Below, in pieces: positions 1 through 11,603 of a stretch of 64,000 bases of DNA (positions are counted from its first letter, which is position 1; each line of letters starts with the position of its first letter). Source of the stretch: Agelaius tricolor (Eukaryota; Chordata; Aves; Passeriformes; Icteridae); the NCBI GenBank assembly GCA_023055355.1, contig JALJCS010000037.1, forward strand, positions 1,612,001 to 1,676,000, read 5' to 3'. Below the pieces are notes generated by a model. The model was not told where the DNA came from, did no database searches, and saw only the letters and a program-made list of their open reading frames with translations. The translations under genes were made by a program, and so were the position numbers.

Positions 1-31
1 CCCCTCCTCGCGTGGTCAGCCCATGGCATGG

Positions 32-558
32 ACAGGTTAGGATTCCTCAGGGATACAGAGCCTATAGGATCCATCAGGAAGGGACACAGAGCCTTTAGGA
101 TCCCTCAGGAAGGGACACAGAGCTGTTAGGATCCCTCAGGAAGGGACACAGAGCCTTTAGGATTCTTTAAGAAGGGACACAGAGCTGTTAGAAGCCCTCA
201 GGAAGGGACACAGAGCTGTTAGGATCCCTCAGGGAGAGACACAGAGCCATTAGGATTCCTCAGAAAGGGACACAGAGCCTTTAGGATTCTTTAAGAAGGG
301 ACACAGAGCCCTTAGGATGCCTCAGGAAGGGACACAGAGCCTTTATAATTCTTTAAGAAGGGACACAGAACCTTTAGGATCCCTCAGGAAGGGACACAGA
401 GCTGTCAGGATCCCTCAGGAAGGGACACAGAGCTGTTAAAATCCCTCAGAAAGGGACACAGAGCTGTTAGGATCCCTCAGAAAGGGACACAGAGCTGTTA
501 GGATTCCTCAGGAAGGGACACAGAGCTGTTAGGATGCCTCAGGAAGGGACACAGAGCT
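32..558. repeat. 31-bp minisatellite, about 17 units
   Basis: The unit has a GGGACACAGAG core followed by CTGTTAGGATCCCTCAGGAA. About 17 ACACAGAG cores can be counted. Some units carry the variant GGATTCTTTAAGAAG, and these variants are spaced rather than adjacent. It looks like a variable-number tandem repeat in an intron. Confidence 0.92.
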
Positions 559-1087
559 GCTCCCTGCAGGGACAGACGGACAGGTCAGCCTGTGTGGTGC
601 ACACCCAGCTGGGTGTGCACATGGAGCTGTGCTGCTCTTTGTGAGGCCAGGAAAGAGCAGCTCAGATGGGACATCACAGCTCCCTTGTGACCTGCAGATC
701 CCCAAATGTCAGGAATGAGGTGATTTTATGATACAGATCTTTATGCCCCAGAGCACCAGGGTCCCTCCCTCCCTGCAGGCTGCACCCCAGCACCACAGCC
801 ATGCTCACACTGTGATGTCCAGGGCCGTGTGACACTGGGGGATGCTCCTTCTTCCCAACCATTCTCTGCTCTCCGTCATGGATGCTGCTTTTCCAGCGAG
901 TGAACAAATGTGGTGCTTTTTCATGATGGCTTATTTTGCCTGCAGAGCAATGAGGCACTGCAACAGCCCATAAAACCCACTCTGAGTCCCTCTCCATTCC
1001 TGCTGGTCTCTGGCTGTGCAGGGGAGCTGGGCTGGGGTTGCTCCAGCCTCCTTTTTGCTCCTTTAATCACTGGTGGCTGTAGGGGTG

Positions 1088-1472
1088 TGTGACGGTGTTC
1101 ACAGGGGTCTGAGGATGAGGGAAGAGATGAGGATCTGACTCCATGTTTCAGAAGGCTGATTTATTATTTTATAATATATATTATATTAAAACTATACTAA
1201 AAGAATAGAAGAAAGGCTTTCATCAGTAGGCTGGCTAAGAATAGAAAAAGAAGGAATGATAAAAAAAGCTTGTGGCTCGGACAGAGAGTCCGAGCCAGCT
1301 GGGCTGTGATTGGCCATTAATTACAAACAACTAACATGGGCCAATCCCAGATGCACCTGTTGCATTCCACAGCAGCAGATAACCATTGGTTACATTTTGT
1401 TCCTGAGGCCTCTCAGCTTCTCAGGAGGAAAAATCCTAAGGAAAGGATTTTTCATAAAAGGTGTCTGTGACA
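1088..1472 (-). mobile_element. Solo LTR of an endogenous retrovirus (group A, class II-like)
   Basis: The 385-bp element has TG...CA-type ends (+ strand TGTGAC...CTGTGACA). Flanks GGGGTG and GGTGTG match at 5 of 6 positions as a target duplication. On the minus strand it carries CCAAT-type boxes, a TATA-like AT block and an AATAAA signal (complement of 1160-1165). It is homologous to the copies at 16528, 50335 and 56121. No internal retroviral genes are attached. It is antisense to the host gene. Confidence 0.88.
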
Positions 1473-4008
1473 GGTGTGGGGGTTCACTCATGCCCCTGCC
1501 CATTCCAGGGGTACTGAGCTGCTGGAAGCTGGAGCTGGGCAGCACCAGGGGCTGCAGGTAAATGCTGCTGGAGCTGCAGGCACTTTAACTTCCCTGGACT
1601 GCGCTGGAGATAAAGGCTTTTACATCTGTTCCTGGAGGCAGTGCGGGTCTTCCCATTTATTTATTTATTTTCCGATTGTATCTGATACAGCCTCAGCGAG
1701 TAATTGAGTGTTTGAGAGTGAAAAATTATCTCTCCGGCTTGGCCCTTATCTTGACAGCAAAGCAGCACTTTTAATTTAATTTTGTTCAGAGCATGTGGGT
1801 AACAAATTTCACTAATCGCTCTGCTGTCGCCCTCCGCATGGTAACGAGCCTCTTGTTTCCCAGGAAGCTGAACATAAACACGGAGCTGGATGCAGGCAGG
1901 AGGGGGGAGAGGGCTGGAGCTGCTTGGAAAATGAAGATGCTTTTGGTTGTGGATTCCTGTGGCACCGTGGATTTGTCTCCTGGCTGCAGAGGGTGGTGGA
2001 TGTCGCATGCGTGATGTTTGGCTGGAGGGGGAAACTGAGGCACAGAGGGATGTGCCCCGAGCCTGGGGAGCTGTTGCAGAGCAGAGATTTGTGTTCTCAT
2101 CCTGTTCTGTCAGTTTGCATCTATTCCAAAAATAATGGATGGAGGCAAATGATGGTTTGGGACTTTTTGTTTTTTTGAGGCTGCAGCCCAGTTCCCCAGT
2201 CCCAGCTCAGGCTGCAGCGTGCCAGTGGGACAGCAGGCAGTGGGGTGTGTGGTGAAGGCCCAGCCAGGATGAACAGCTTGAGTCCTTGGACATCTCTTGC
2301 CACCAGCCCCTGGGACATCTCCTGCCAGGTCCTGAGCCCTCCCTGCCACCCTGGCCTCCATCACTTCTCTTTCCTCCTCATTTCTAAAATCAATTTATCT
2401 GTCTGCCCAGCCCTTCGCTCGCTGAGCACAATCCTCCCTGGGCTGTGACTCAACACAAACTATTTCATAGATAATGATTACTTTTTCCCCCCCTTTTTTC
2501 CTGTAGGAATAATGTTTTTGCTACACTGTATTGAAAATTGCTTTCCCTTCTCCTTAAAATGAAACCTTCCACTCAGATTTGCCTTTGTGCTTGTATATTG
2601 TAAAATTGGGACTCATTTGGAGTGTAAAACAAAAAAAAAAGATCGGGCCTTAATTCCAGGAGAAGTGCTTTCATTGATTTTCATGAAAGAAAATTCCAGT
2701 GCAGGCAATATCTACCTTTAAATATGTAGCTGTTTCTTTAATGTGATTTTATCTCAACCAATTCAGCACTGAGAACATGAAAGCAAAACTGACTTCATTG
2801 ATTTTAATTGTCCCTGCCTAGAGAAATGCAAAAAAAAAATATAGCAGTGCCAGGAGAGCAAATTGAGTTTGCACAAATTCTTCCCCCCTTTGCTGTGCCA
2901 GAAGATCTAAGATATGTGGGCAGGAGAATCTGCCCATGGTGACCCTGGTGCTGATGGGGCTGGTGGATCAGCATCTCAGCCTGTGCCATTTTGGACATCT
3001 CTATTTCCCTCCTCTCTCCTCAGCTGCTCATTCCTTGCCCAGCCTTCAAGGCTTTGCCTTTGCCCCCTTCCTCCTCTGGGTTGGAGTTTGCTGCTGAGGT
3101 CTCTCTGCCAGCTGCAGCACAATGCCTTAGAGCAAAGGGGGAGCACCACCAACAGCTGTATAATTAGGAAGCAAATACATTTATTCAGTACATAAGGCTG
3201 TATAACTCCAGGAGCACCTGAAGAGCTGAGGCTCAGGCTGCTGGAGGAGCACAAGAGCTCACTGGGATGCACAGGAGCTCGGTCAATGAGCCCTTGACCT
3301 TGCTGTGGGGTCCAGCAGCCCAACCCCAGCCTCCCCACAGTGCCCAAGCCACCCCTTGGCACCCTTGTCCCCCTGACCCACAGCCCAGGGCTGCCTCTTC
3401 TCCCTGTGCTGTGCTGGAGGATGTCTCAGCTAATTGCTAGAGGATAATTCATAAATGTTAATAGTATTAATCTGATTCAGCATGTGCTCAGCAAGATCTA
3501 ATCCTCTATAAATCGAGAAGCGACTGATCTCACCCTTCTGCTGCACAGCGTGGCTGCCTTTCCTCCTCCTTTCCTCATTCCCTTCCTCTGTGCACCCTCT
3601 GTGTCCTTGGGGGGGTCTCCTCAGGGGTCTCCCCCAACACAGGGGAAGCAAAGCTGCCACTTGAGGGCTGATCCACATCCTGCTGACTCTGGGATGAGGC
3701 TGGAGACTGCCCAGTACCCAGGCTGTGACCCAGAGCTGGGCTGGAGCTGGGAGCACCTTCATTAGGCACCTTCATTGGGATTTGTCCAGGACTGCAGAGG
3801 AGAAGATGCCTCAGGAAGAGGCTGGGACCAGGTGTGGTGTAGATGGTGTGTGATGAAACACCTGCCTGGGCTCTCCCCCCTGCCTGGGGGGCTCATTGCA
3901 TCCACATCCCTCTGCTTTAGAAGGAAGGGGCTCTGGGGCACTGGGTGAGGGCATGGTGGGGTCATGGCGCAGGAGAGCTGTGTCTGACTGGAAGGAGGAT
4001 CTGCCATC

Positions 4009-4290
4009 TCCATCCCATCCCAATTTCCAATCCCATCCCATCCTGATTTCCCATCCCATCCCATCTCAATATCCCATCTCAATTTCCCATCCCATCCCAT
4101 TTCACATCCCGTTCCATCCTGTCCCATCCCATCCCAATTTCCCATCCCATCCCAATTTCCCATCCCATCTCATCCTGATTTCCCATCCCATCCCCATTTC
4201 CCATCCCCATTTCCCATCCCCATTTCCCGTCCCCATTTCCCGTCCCCATTTCCCATCCCCATTTCCCATCCCCATTTCCCATCCCATCCC
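4009..4290. repeat. Pyrimidine-rich CCCAT / CCCATTT array
   Basis: Simple repeat of CCCATCCCATTTCC-type units, with a homogeneous run of CCCATCCCCATTTC at about 4195-4275. Strand-asymmetric (pyrimidine on +), so long frames here are compositional artefacts. Confidence 0.92.
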
Positions 4291-4616
4291 CCAGAGGGAC
4301 CATCCTGCTGAGGAAGAGGAGGCTGCAGGGCAGGAGGGGAGGCAGGCAGTGCTGCTCCCTCCCCGTGCAGGGCTGCTCCATGTCCAGAGCCTCCTGCCAA
4401 CAACCACAGCTCCTCTTAATTGGCGTTTGCCTTGATTGGACACGAAGTGCCCCTCGCAGGACACCCGGGGACGTGTCTGTGTGTGACGCTGTCCTGGAAA
4501 CGCCGCTCTGTCCTATTAACGAGCCTCTGCTGGAACAGAGCCGTGGAGCTTTAGGAGCCCCATTCCTCTGGCACGGCAGCGACACCGGCGGCTCCGGGAG
4601 CATCCCGGGGCTGTCA

Positions 4617-5361
4617 GCTGGGCTGGGCTGGGCTGGGCTGGCTGTCCCCAGGGGGTGCTGCTGTCCCCTGAGAGGTGCTGCTGTCCCTGAGCTGGGCTGG
4701 GCTGGGCTGGGCTGGGCTGGCTGTCCCCAGGGGATGCTGCTGTCCCCTGAGAGGTGCTGCTGTCCCTGAGCTGGGCTAGGCTGGACTGGGCTGGGCTGGC
4801 TGTCCCCCAGAAGTCCTGCTGTCCCCAGGGATGCTGCTGTCCCTGAGGATGCTGCTGTCCCCAGAGGTGCTGCTTTCACCAGAGGTGCTGCTGTCCCCAA
4901 ACTGGGCTGGGCTGGCTGTCCCCAGGGATGCTGCTGTCCCCAGGGGATGCTGCTGTCCCCAGGGGTGCTAATGTCCCCGAGCTGGCCTGGCCTGGACTGG
5001 GCTGGGCTGGCTGTCCCCAGGGGATGCTGCTGTCCCCAGGGGTTCTGCTGCCTCCAAGCTGGGCTGGGCTGGGCTGAGCTAGCTGTCCCCCAGGGATGCT
5101 GCTGTCCCCCAGGGTGCTGCTGTCCCCCAGGGTGCTGCTGTCCCCCAGAGGTGCTGCTGTCCCCCAGGGATGCTGCTGCTGTCCCCCAGGGGTGCTAATG
5201 TCCCCGAGGTGGCCTGGCCTGGCCTGGGCTGGGCTGGCTGTCCCCCAGGGGTGCTGCTGCTGTCCCCCAGGGGTGCTAATGTCCCCGAGCTGGCCTGGCC
5301 TGGGCGGGGCTGGGCTGGGCTGGGTGTCCCCAGGGGATGCTGCTGTCCCCGAGCTGGGTGC
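4617..5361. repeat. GC-rich composite minisatellite
   Basis: Alternating blocks of GGGCT pentamers (GAGCTGGGCTGGGCTGGGCT) and 18-20 bp blocks of the type GCTGTCCCCAGGGGATGCT. Larger composite units of about 60-115 bp recur. Long open frames on both strands follow from the repeat, not from a gene. Confidence 0.9.
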
Positions 5362-8300
5362 TCTGCATGCAGCACAGCTCAGCGGGGGTTGCTAAGCACT
5401 CCCAGCACTCGCTGTTCTCCCCAGCCCCGTCCTCCTTTGGAGCTGGGAATACATTTCCATATCCGAGTGGCCACGGAGCGTTCCCTGCGATGCCATTGTC
5501 TCCCGGGGGGTGGGGAAGATTGCAAAGCACTTGGCGTTTAACACCCACATATGGTTAACACCACGGGCTGTGTGCTGATAAAGAGGGGGTAATTAAAGTT
5601 TATTTTTTTTTTATAGACTAATCTCCCAAGCATGTATTTATGAGCCTGATTTAGAAACAGCATATTACTGAGAACACGGGATATTTGTGTTGCTCATAAA
5701 TCCATACGTGTTCTGAACACACCTTTTCTCTTTTTTCTTTTCTTTTTTTTTTCTTTTCTTTCTTCTCCCCCCTAAATTTAGGCAGTACTGCCAATATTAA
5801 GAATAATTGAGCCCAGAGTTTAGTTGGGCTTTTTCCCCCCTCCTTGTCTTTTGGGCAGGCAAAGGAAAGTGTACAAAGCAGTGAGTAATTAAATGCACGA
5901 GGAAATGATATTTCAAAGGAGACACGGTGCGTTTGGAGGGGCTGTTTGCTGAGTGTTTACACCAGTGCCTTTGAATTTATCTTCATCTTGCAGCAGGTGC
6001 AAAATCTTCAGGGGAATGTGGTGCTTTGCAAGCGGTTTCTGAGCAGGGACTCACATCCTCACCAGGATAATTCGCACTGGGGTTTGAGGGGAGACAAAAA
6101 AATCCTGGATGGGGAAGATGGTGGTGGCCAGAGTCCTTGTGACCACGGTGCTGGACCCTCCTCTTGTTTGCCAGTCTAATTAAGCCACCCTTGGATCACC
6201 AGCAGGGAGCATGGCAGGTATGATTCTGCCCTGAAATGGAGCACTTTGCCTTTCCTTTCTGCTTTTCTCTCCTTGGATTTTGTGGGCTGTGGGGAGAAGT
6301 TGCTTCTCTCTGGATAGAAGTAATTTATTCCTGTTTTTCATCCTGGTGGTGTGCCCTGCCCACTGCTTGGGTGCAGACTCCCTGGGAATCCCCATGGTCC
6401 AGGTTTTCCCCTTCAAAACTGCCTGGGTGAGCACTCAGAAACTCACTCACTTTGCTGCAACCTCTCAGAACACTACAGAAACACCTTTGATTAAGGATAT
6501 AGAGAGATCACCTCTATATCCTCTTCCATCCTGGGCTTTTTACCATCTTCCATCTTTACCATCTTCCCCCTGGGCTTTTTGAACCCCACAAGACCCAAAC
6601 CAGGAGTTCTGTTGGTGCTAGGGCTCTCAACCATTCATATAACTCTTGTATTCCCCACTCAGCTTTCTCCTCTTGGTAAAAGGCTTTGATACAGCTTGTT
6701 TGGTGCACCTGGAGTTACAAATCTGCTCTTCAGACACTTCCCTGAAAGCCTGGAGATGACAAGGAGAGGAGGGAGAGCCCAGGCTTAGCCAGGCCAACCT
6801 CTCATTTGTGGCATTGGGTTTATTTGGGGCTGCCTGAGCTACTGAGCTGGGTTTGGATCCTTTCCCTGGGCTGAAGAAGGAAGGGATCAGTTTGTCTCAC
6901 TTCTGGACCAGGGTGCAGCCCTGGAGAAACTGCTGAGATGGGTTTGGTTAGCAGGGCCTTGCTGAAAATACATTTGCTTGTGGTTTTAAAGGCTTGGAGT
7001 GAAGCTGATTATCTCCAGATAGGTGTTTAAATACAGCACAGCAATGCTGGAGCATCAGTGGTCTGCAGAACAGGGAAAGAGATAGAAAACAAAATCCCAG
7101 TCCCTCTCTTTAAGTGCTTTTCCAGCAGTCTCCCTTGAAACCTGGCAGCTAACTGGTCGTGAACAATAAAGAGTTGAGCTGGAAACCCAATTTCAGCTCG
7201 AGCAGAAGCCCCCTTGTTGTGGTTCACTTGGTCAAAACCAAACATGAGGCACGTCTAGAGGTCAGTGATTAGCAGTGGTGGAAATGAGAGAGTGCAGGAG
7301 GGAAGGGAGTTACAGGAGACTTGGAGCAATTGTCCCTTTCCTTGAGCAGCCAAGCTCAAACTCATGGGAGTGTGAAAGGATTTTTGCTGTTCCAAGCCCC
7401 TGTGCTGCTCTCCTCTGAGTCATGGGGAGAGAAGAAGCCACATGGACCAATGGGGATGGGAAATCCTAATTCCTCCAGCTCCACTCTGGCTGCAGTTTGG
7501 TGAAAGCTGCCATCATACCTGGGATTTGGGCTCTTTGTGAAAAGGGGATAATGCTTGTCTCACTCATAAGGGATTTATGATTTAATGTTTGCAAAGCACT
7601 TTAAGACCCTGGATTGAAAGGTGATTTATAAGGGTGAAATTCAGCGTTGTCTGGTCCATTGTATATTTGATTTCATCCACTTATTCTCATGGGGGCTTTT
7701 TTCCTTGCTTTTTTTTTTTTCCCTTTCCCCCCCCCTTTTTTTCTTTTTTGCATTCGTGTCATAACTTCAAGCCAAGCAGGGGTTGTGGCAGGCACAGTAT
7801 GCCCAGCAAGAGGAGGATTTTGCCTCCCATGGAAGTGCTAACTTATGCTGATGATATGAATAAAGATTGGAAAAGAAAAAAAAGAGGATTGCAAGGTGAG
7901 GGGCGCAGAGGATTGGCACTAAAGCTGTGAAATAGGAGTGGGATGGCTGTTTAGATGATCCATGCATAAGGAAAGATGCTTCATAAATAATCAATTTACT
8001 TGTTCCTGTTGGTCTCAGTGATGGGGGTATTTTCCAGCAGATCAGCCACTTCTCCTGTCCTACAAACCCTGGTTGGAGCATCCCCTGTGCAGGCTCCAGC
8101 CTGGGGATGCTGTGGTGGGGCTTGGTGGCCTGCAGGGGAAGCACAGGTTGTGCTGAGCATGAGGTCCTGGCCTGGCCCCAGCACCTCCAGCAGCAGCTTT
8201 AGGCAAATCACAGGGTGTGCAAGGGGTAACTTGGATCCATTTCCAATTCAGTTTTCAAACTGATGCTTTTTAAATCTCGCTTTGCTGATGAGGTGACAAG

Positions 8301-8886
8301 GGCTGGGGTCCAAGTGGGGAGAGGCTGCTTCCAAAAATCAAGAGGTGTCCTCACCTGAATCCTGAGCAGGGGCTGTGGTCAGCTCTGCCAGCAGCTGGGT
8401 CATCTCAGCTTGCACCAGAATGGGCTGTGCAGCCTCTGGGCTCATTGCTGGGCTCTGCTTGCCATGGACACACTCTCCAAGTGGTGCATCCACAGCCCTG
8501 GAGAAGGAACATTGTGAGGTGTTTGTTGCTATCTTGGAGCAGAGCAGGGTGCTGGCACAAGGTGAGGGGGCTGTGGGGGATGCAGTGCAGTCAGAGCAGC
8601 AGTGGGGCAGCCCCCAGGTCCAGGGGGATCAGAGGTGCCTCAAGGGTGCAGGCTCCAAGCACTCCTTGCTTGGGCAGTGGAGACCTGATGGTGGTCTGGG
8701 ACAGTTCTTGGTCATCTCCATCAGTAGAGAGGGTCTCATTTGGACACCTGACATTCCCAGTCTGCATCCAATAAGAGCAGCTGAATCTTCTGGGCCAGCC
8801 AGGTCTCTCTGTGTTGCACAGCTTCCCCACATTCCCTATGAAACCTGGGGATTCTGACCTACCCAGCTGCTGTTGATGGTGATTCA

Positions 8887-9160
8887 ACCTTCTCATCCAA
8901 CTCATCTCTACAGCCACAACAGCCCTATTTTCCACAATACCAGCAGTTTTGCTCCTAACTCTACTAGTTCTCTTCTTTCTAACTATCCTAGAGGTAGCAA
9001 TAGTGATAATCTGACTTATGTCTTTGTGCTCCTACTGAGCCTCTACCTATAAGAAAATATCTAACCCTCAATGGCACACCAAGCACATTCTTATCACATA
9101 GTAGACCCCAGCCCCTGAGCCATCCTAGGAGCAGCCACTGCTCTCCTAACCACCTCAGGT
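8887..9160 (+). pseudogene. NUMT: nuclear copy of mitochondrial ATP6 end and COX3 start
   Basis: The sequence reads, with the vertebrate mitochondrial code, as the carboxyl end of ATP synthase subunit 6 (LIQLISTATTALFSTMPAV, then the TILEVA motif). A one-base deletion near 9017-9022 shifts the frame, after which FVLLLSLYL, a TAA in place of Gln, and ENI with the ATP6 stop can be read. The ATG of cytochrome oxidase subunit 3 is at 9071, followed by MAHQAHSYHMVDPSPW and LGAATALLTTSG, with TGA read as Trp. Order and spacing of the two genes match bird mitochondrial DNA. The copy lies in intron about 360 bp before the exon at 9518 and is non-functional in the nucleus: TGA codons and the deletion break it under the nuclear code. 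Confidence 0.9.
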
Positions 9161-9517
9161 CCTGCCCCACAGGGTTTCACAGTGGCTGGCCAAGCCAACC
9201 AATATTGACAAGAAATGATGGTGGTTTCAGCAGGGAAGCACTGCAGGTGTGATGAGTGATTCCAGGGAGGAGAAGTTCCCAGGGACAGGGTCTATAGAGG
9301 GCTTTGAGCAGGTTTTTTTGAGAGGTTCCCTCCTCTAGCCAAATGAAGCCCCATGCCATGGGAGTCTGGGCTGTGCAGCCTCCTCCTGCTGAGCTCCCAT
9401 CCTTGTTTTCCATGCCTGCCTTCCCCGTGCTGGTTCTCCCTGGCCTCTGCTGACAAAGCCCTGGGTACAGCTTTCCCTTCTGGACCCCACCCACCCACGG
9501 CTGTGTGTGCCTTGCAG

Positions 9518-9664
9518 GTTCCACGAAGAGCCCTGTGAACAAGACGGCGCTGACGCTGATCGCGGTCAGCTCCTGCGTGCTGGCCGTGGTGTGCGGCTCG
9601 CAGCTCTCCTGCCCGCTGACCGTCAAGGTGACGCTCCATGTCCCTGAGCACTTCATTGCTGATG
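9518..9664 (+). CDS. ASTN2: Astrotactin exon (second transmembrane segment), probable ASTN2
   Basis: This internal coding exon begins after a CAG acceptor (AG at 9516-9517) and ends before a GTAAGA donor at 9665. It enters with two bases completing a codon and leaves one base of a glycine codon, which the exon at 23139 completes. The 49-residue peptide starts [16 protein letters not shown] and ends [11 protein letters not shown] hydrophobic run, [17 protein letters not shown], is the second membrane-spanning helix of astrotactins, and the following residues begin the large extracellular region. Astrotactins act in neurons: ASTN1 supports neuron-glia adhesion during migration, and ASTN2 binds ASTN1 and controls its surface trafficking. 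The exon is rich in CpG compared with its flanks, as expected for conserved coding sequence. A nested LTR pair starts about 35 bp after the donor, and a mitochondrial fragment lies about 360 bp before the acceptor. ASTN1 is the alternative; residue choice matches my recollection of ASTN2 better. Confidence 0.88.
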
Positions 9665-9699
9665 GTAAGACCCTCCTGTCGTGGCGTGGCATTCCTGTT

Positions 9700-10450
9700 G
9701 TGGTAATAATTAGCACTGACTCCATGATTCCAGAAGGCTGATCCATCACTTTGTTATACTATACTTATTAAGAGCTCCATAGCTGTGGCATTCACATTTT
9801 CTAAAAAATCCCTTTGCCCAGGGTTTTTCTCCTGGGAAGCTAAGAAGCCTCAGAGAAAAGGAATACAATTCTTACCTCATTTGCTTCTCCTGTGTTGTGC
9901 TCATGTGGAATGTGTTTGGAGATTGTTCACCCACAGGTGATTGTTCCATTGCATTCTGCTGGGAGTTGTTTTCACTCTTTGGCCAATCAGGGCCAAGCTG
10001 TGTCAGGACTCTGGAAAGAGTCAGGAGTTTTCATTATTATCTTTTTAGCATTCTGTAAGTATCCTTTCTGTATTCTTTGGTATAGTATAGTATAGTATAG
10101 TATTCTTTAATATAATATAGTATAGTATTCTTTAATATAATATAGTATCATAAAGTAATAAATTAGCCTTGTGAGAACGTGGAGTCAGATTCATCATTCC
10201 TGCCTTCATGGGGCATTCCCTGCAAATACAATGCATTGCCCTCACAGACAGTCTGATACAGTCAGACCAGATTGGTCAATCCATCCAAACACCATCACCA
10301 TTGGCCAATTAAGAAACCACCCTTTGGTGAACAAATCTCCATAACACATTCCACATGTTCACAACAGGTACAGCAGGTTAAGATAAGAATTGTTTCTCAT
10401 TCTTTTCTCTGATCTTCTCACAGCCTTCCCCAGGACAATGCCTGGGAAAG
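9700..10450 (-). mobile_element. Antisense LTR interrupted by a second LTR
   Basis: The left part, about 9700-9781, resembles the 3' end of an antisense LTR: GACTCCATGATTCCAGAAGG followed by an AT-rich block. The right part, about 10233-10450, resembles the 5' half of such an LTR, with CCAAT-type boxes and an ATTCCACATG motif. A sense LTR (9782-10232) lies exactly between them, so I read this as one older LTR split by a younger insertion. The outer ends are approximate. Confidence 0.6.
9782..10232 (+). mobile_element. Solo LTR (group B), inserted into an older LTR
   Basis: This copy starts near AGCTGTGGCATTCACATTTT and ends near CCTGCAAATACAAT, colinear with the reverse copy at 19115-19529. 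It carries a CCAAT box (GGCCAATCAG), a TATAG-rich tract with several TATAGTATAG repeats at about 10081-10150, and AATAAA at 10157-10162. It is in sense orientation about 120 bp after the host exon donor. Clean target duplications could not be assigned. Confidence 0.8.
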
Positions 10451-11460
10451 TTGTGCATTGCTCTCTGTGGCCCCACCCTCCTGCTGCCCCTCTGGGTGTG
10501 TTTGGGACATGAAGATTCCTCTCTTTAGGAATGCCCCAGCTGTCTTTGACTGCAGGGATCTCCCTTTCCACAGGCACATCTGCAAGCCTGAGGCCAAAAT
10601 CTCAGTCATGTCAATTAATATAATCGTTGTTATCATTGGTGCTAATTGTGTCTGATGGATATTTCTGTTCTCCTCCAAACTCGCTGAGGAGCCCTGGGAG
10701 CTGCACAGACAGGCAGCAGCAGAGCTGTTTTGTCCTGCAGCAGCAGAGCTGCTCATCCCAGCCCCTGCAGCTGCATGGAGGGAAATTGCTGGGGTTTGAG
10801 CAAGAGCACAGATGCTTTGATAAATTAGACAAGTGCTGCTGTCACTATTTATTGCTTTCTCCAACTGGGCTCCTTGCATTTGTTGTGTTTCACTGACCTT
10901 TTCTTTATAATGTGCAGTGAGCGTCGAGTGCAAGTTTTCAGTAACATGAGGGCAAATTTCATTTTCTTCCAGCAGACAGGACCCATTATTCAGTCAGTTC
11001 CAATTCCTCAGCTCCTGCACTCATCTCACTGCTTGGGGCATGCAGATGGGCACTTTCTCTCTGCCAGAAATGCGCTGCATGCAGCCAGTGCATCACCAGC
11101 TGCTGGGGTGTCCTGGTGCAGCCAGCTCTGGGACAGCTCCCTGCTTTGGGAGCTTTGGAGTGGAGGGCAGCTCTTGGGGGATTACTGTTTTGGGGAGATG
11201 GTTAAAGACACTCAGTGGCATGAGAGCTGCAGGGGCCAGTGGGGAGGGGTTGAAATCATTACTCCATGGCAGAACAGGAGTCACCAGTGTGTTTGAAGTG
11301 GGATTAGCCCTGCTAAGAGTGGTCTCTGGGTAGCTGGGATAGCCCAGGGGTCACAGCTTGTAGGAAAGAGGAGGAGAGCGTCTACTTTGTGTTCACACAT
11401 TGGAGGAACTGAACATGAGTTCAGTGCAGTGGAGACATGAAGATAGCATCAAGGTGTGGA

Positions 11461-11603
11461 TGCCACATCCCTGGAAGTGTTCAAGGCCAGTTTGGATGGA
11501 GCTCTGAGCAATCTGGTCTGGTGGAAGGTGCTCCTGCCCATGACAGAGGGTTGGAACAAGAGGATGTTTAAGGTCCCTTCCAAGCCAAACCATTCTGTGA
11601 TTT
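11461..11603 (+). mobile_element. CR1 LINE 3' tail
   Basis: It shows the CR1 end signature: GAGCAATCTGGTCTGGTGGA, then a form of TGCCCATGACAGAGGGTTGG, then TTTAAGGTCCCTTCCAAGCC and CATTCTGTGAT. It is 5' truncated and non-coding. Confidence 0.9.

Larger units (their letters stand above)
1..9517 (+). other. ASTN2: Intron upstream of the first exon in the window
   Basis: No coding exon is recognisable here. The stretch holds a 31-bp minisatellite (32-558), an antisense solo LTR (1088-1472), a CCCAT-type array (4009-4290), a GC-rich minisatellite (4617-5361) and a mitochondrial fragment (8887-9160). Between these, 559-1087, 1473-4008 and 5362-8886 look like single-copy intron. The part at 5550-5960 is AT-rich with Pu/Py runs and may include conserved noncoding sequence. 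A short CpG-richer patch lies at 4440-4610. Open frames in this region are short and show no protein-like conservation. Confidence 0.7.

Noticed and set aside
32..558. Regular repeats resembling a CRISPR array
   Set aside because: Units are contiguous and diverged with no unique spacers, and the genome is a vertebrate nuclear one.
1088..1472. Group A LTR as a non-autonomous DNA transposon
   Set aside because: Ends are TG...CA-like with 6-bp duplications, and CCAAT, TATA and AATAAA occur in LTR order; there are no terminal inverted repeats of transposon length.
4079..4900. 273-codon minus-strand frame
   Set aside because: It spans a CCCAT simple repeat and part of a GC-rich minisatellite; the peptide is low-complexity GWEMGMGN-type repeat.
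9177..9749. 190-codon minus-strand frame across the first exon
   Set aside because: It is the antisense shadow of the ASTN2 exon and its flanks. The + strand exon has splice sites, phase continuity and family identity.
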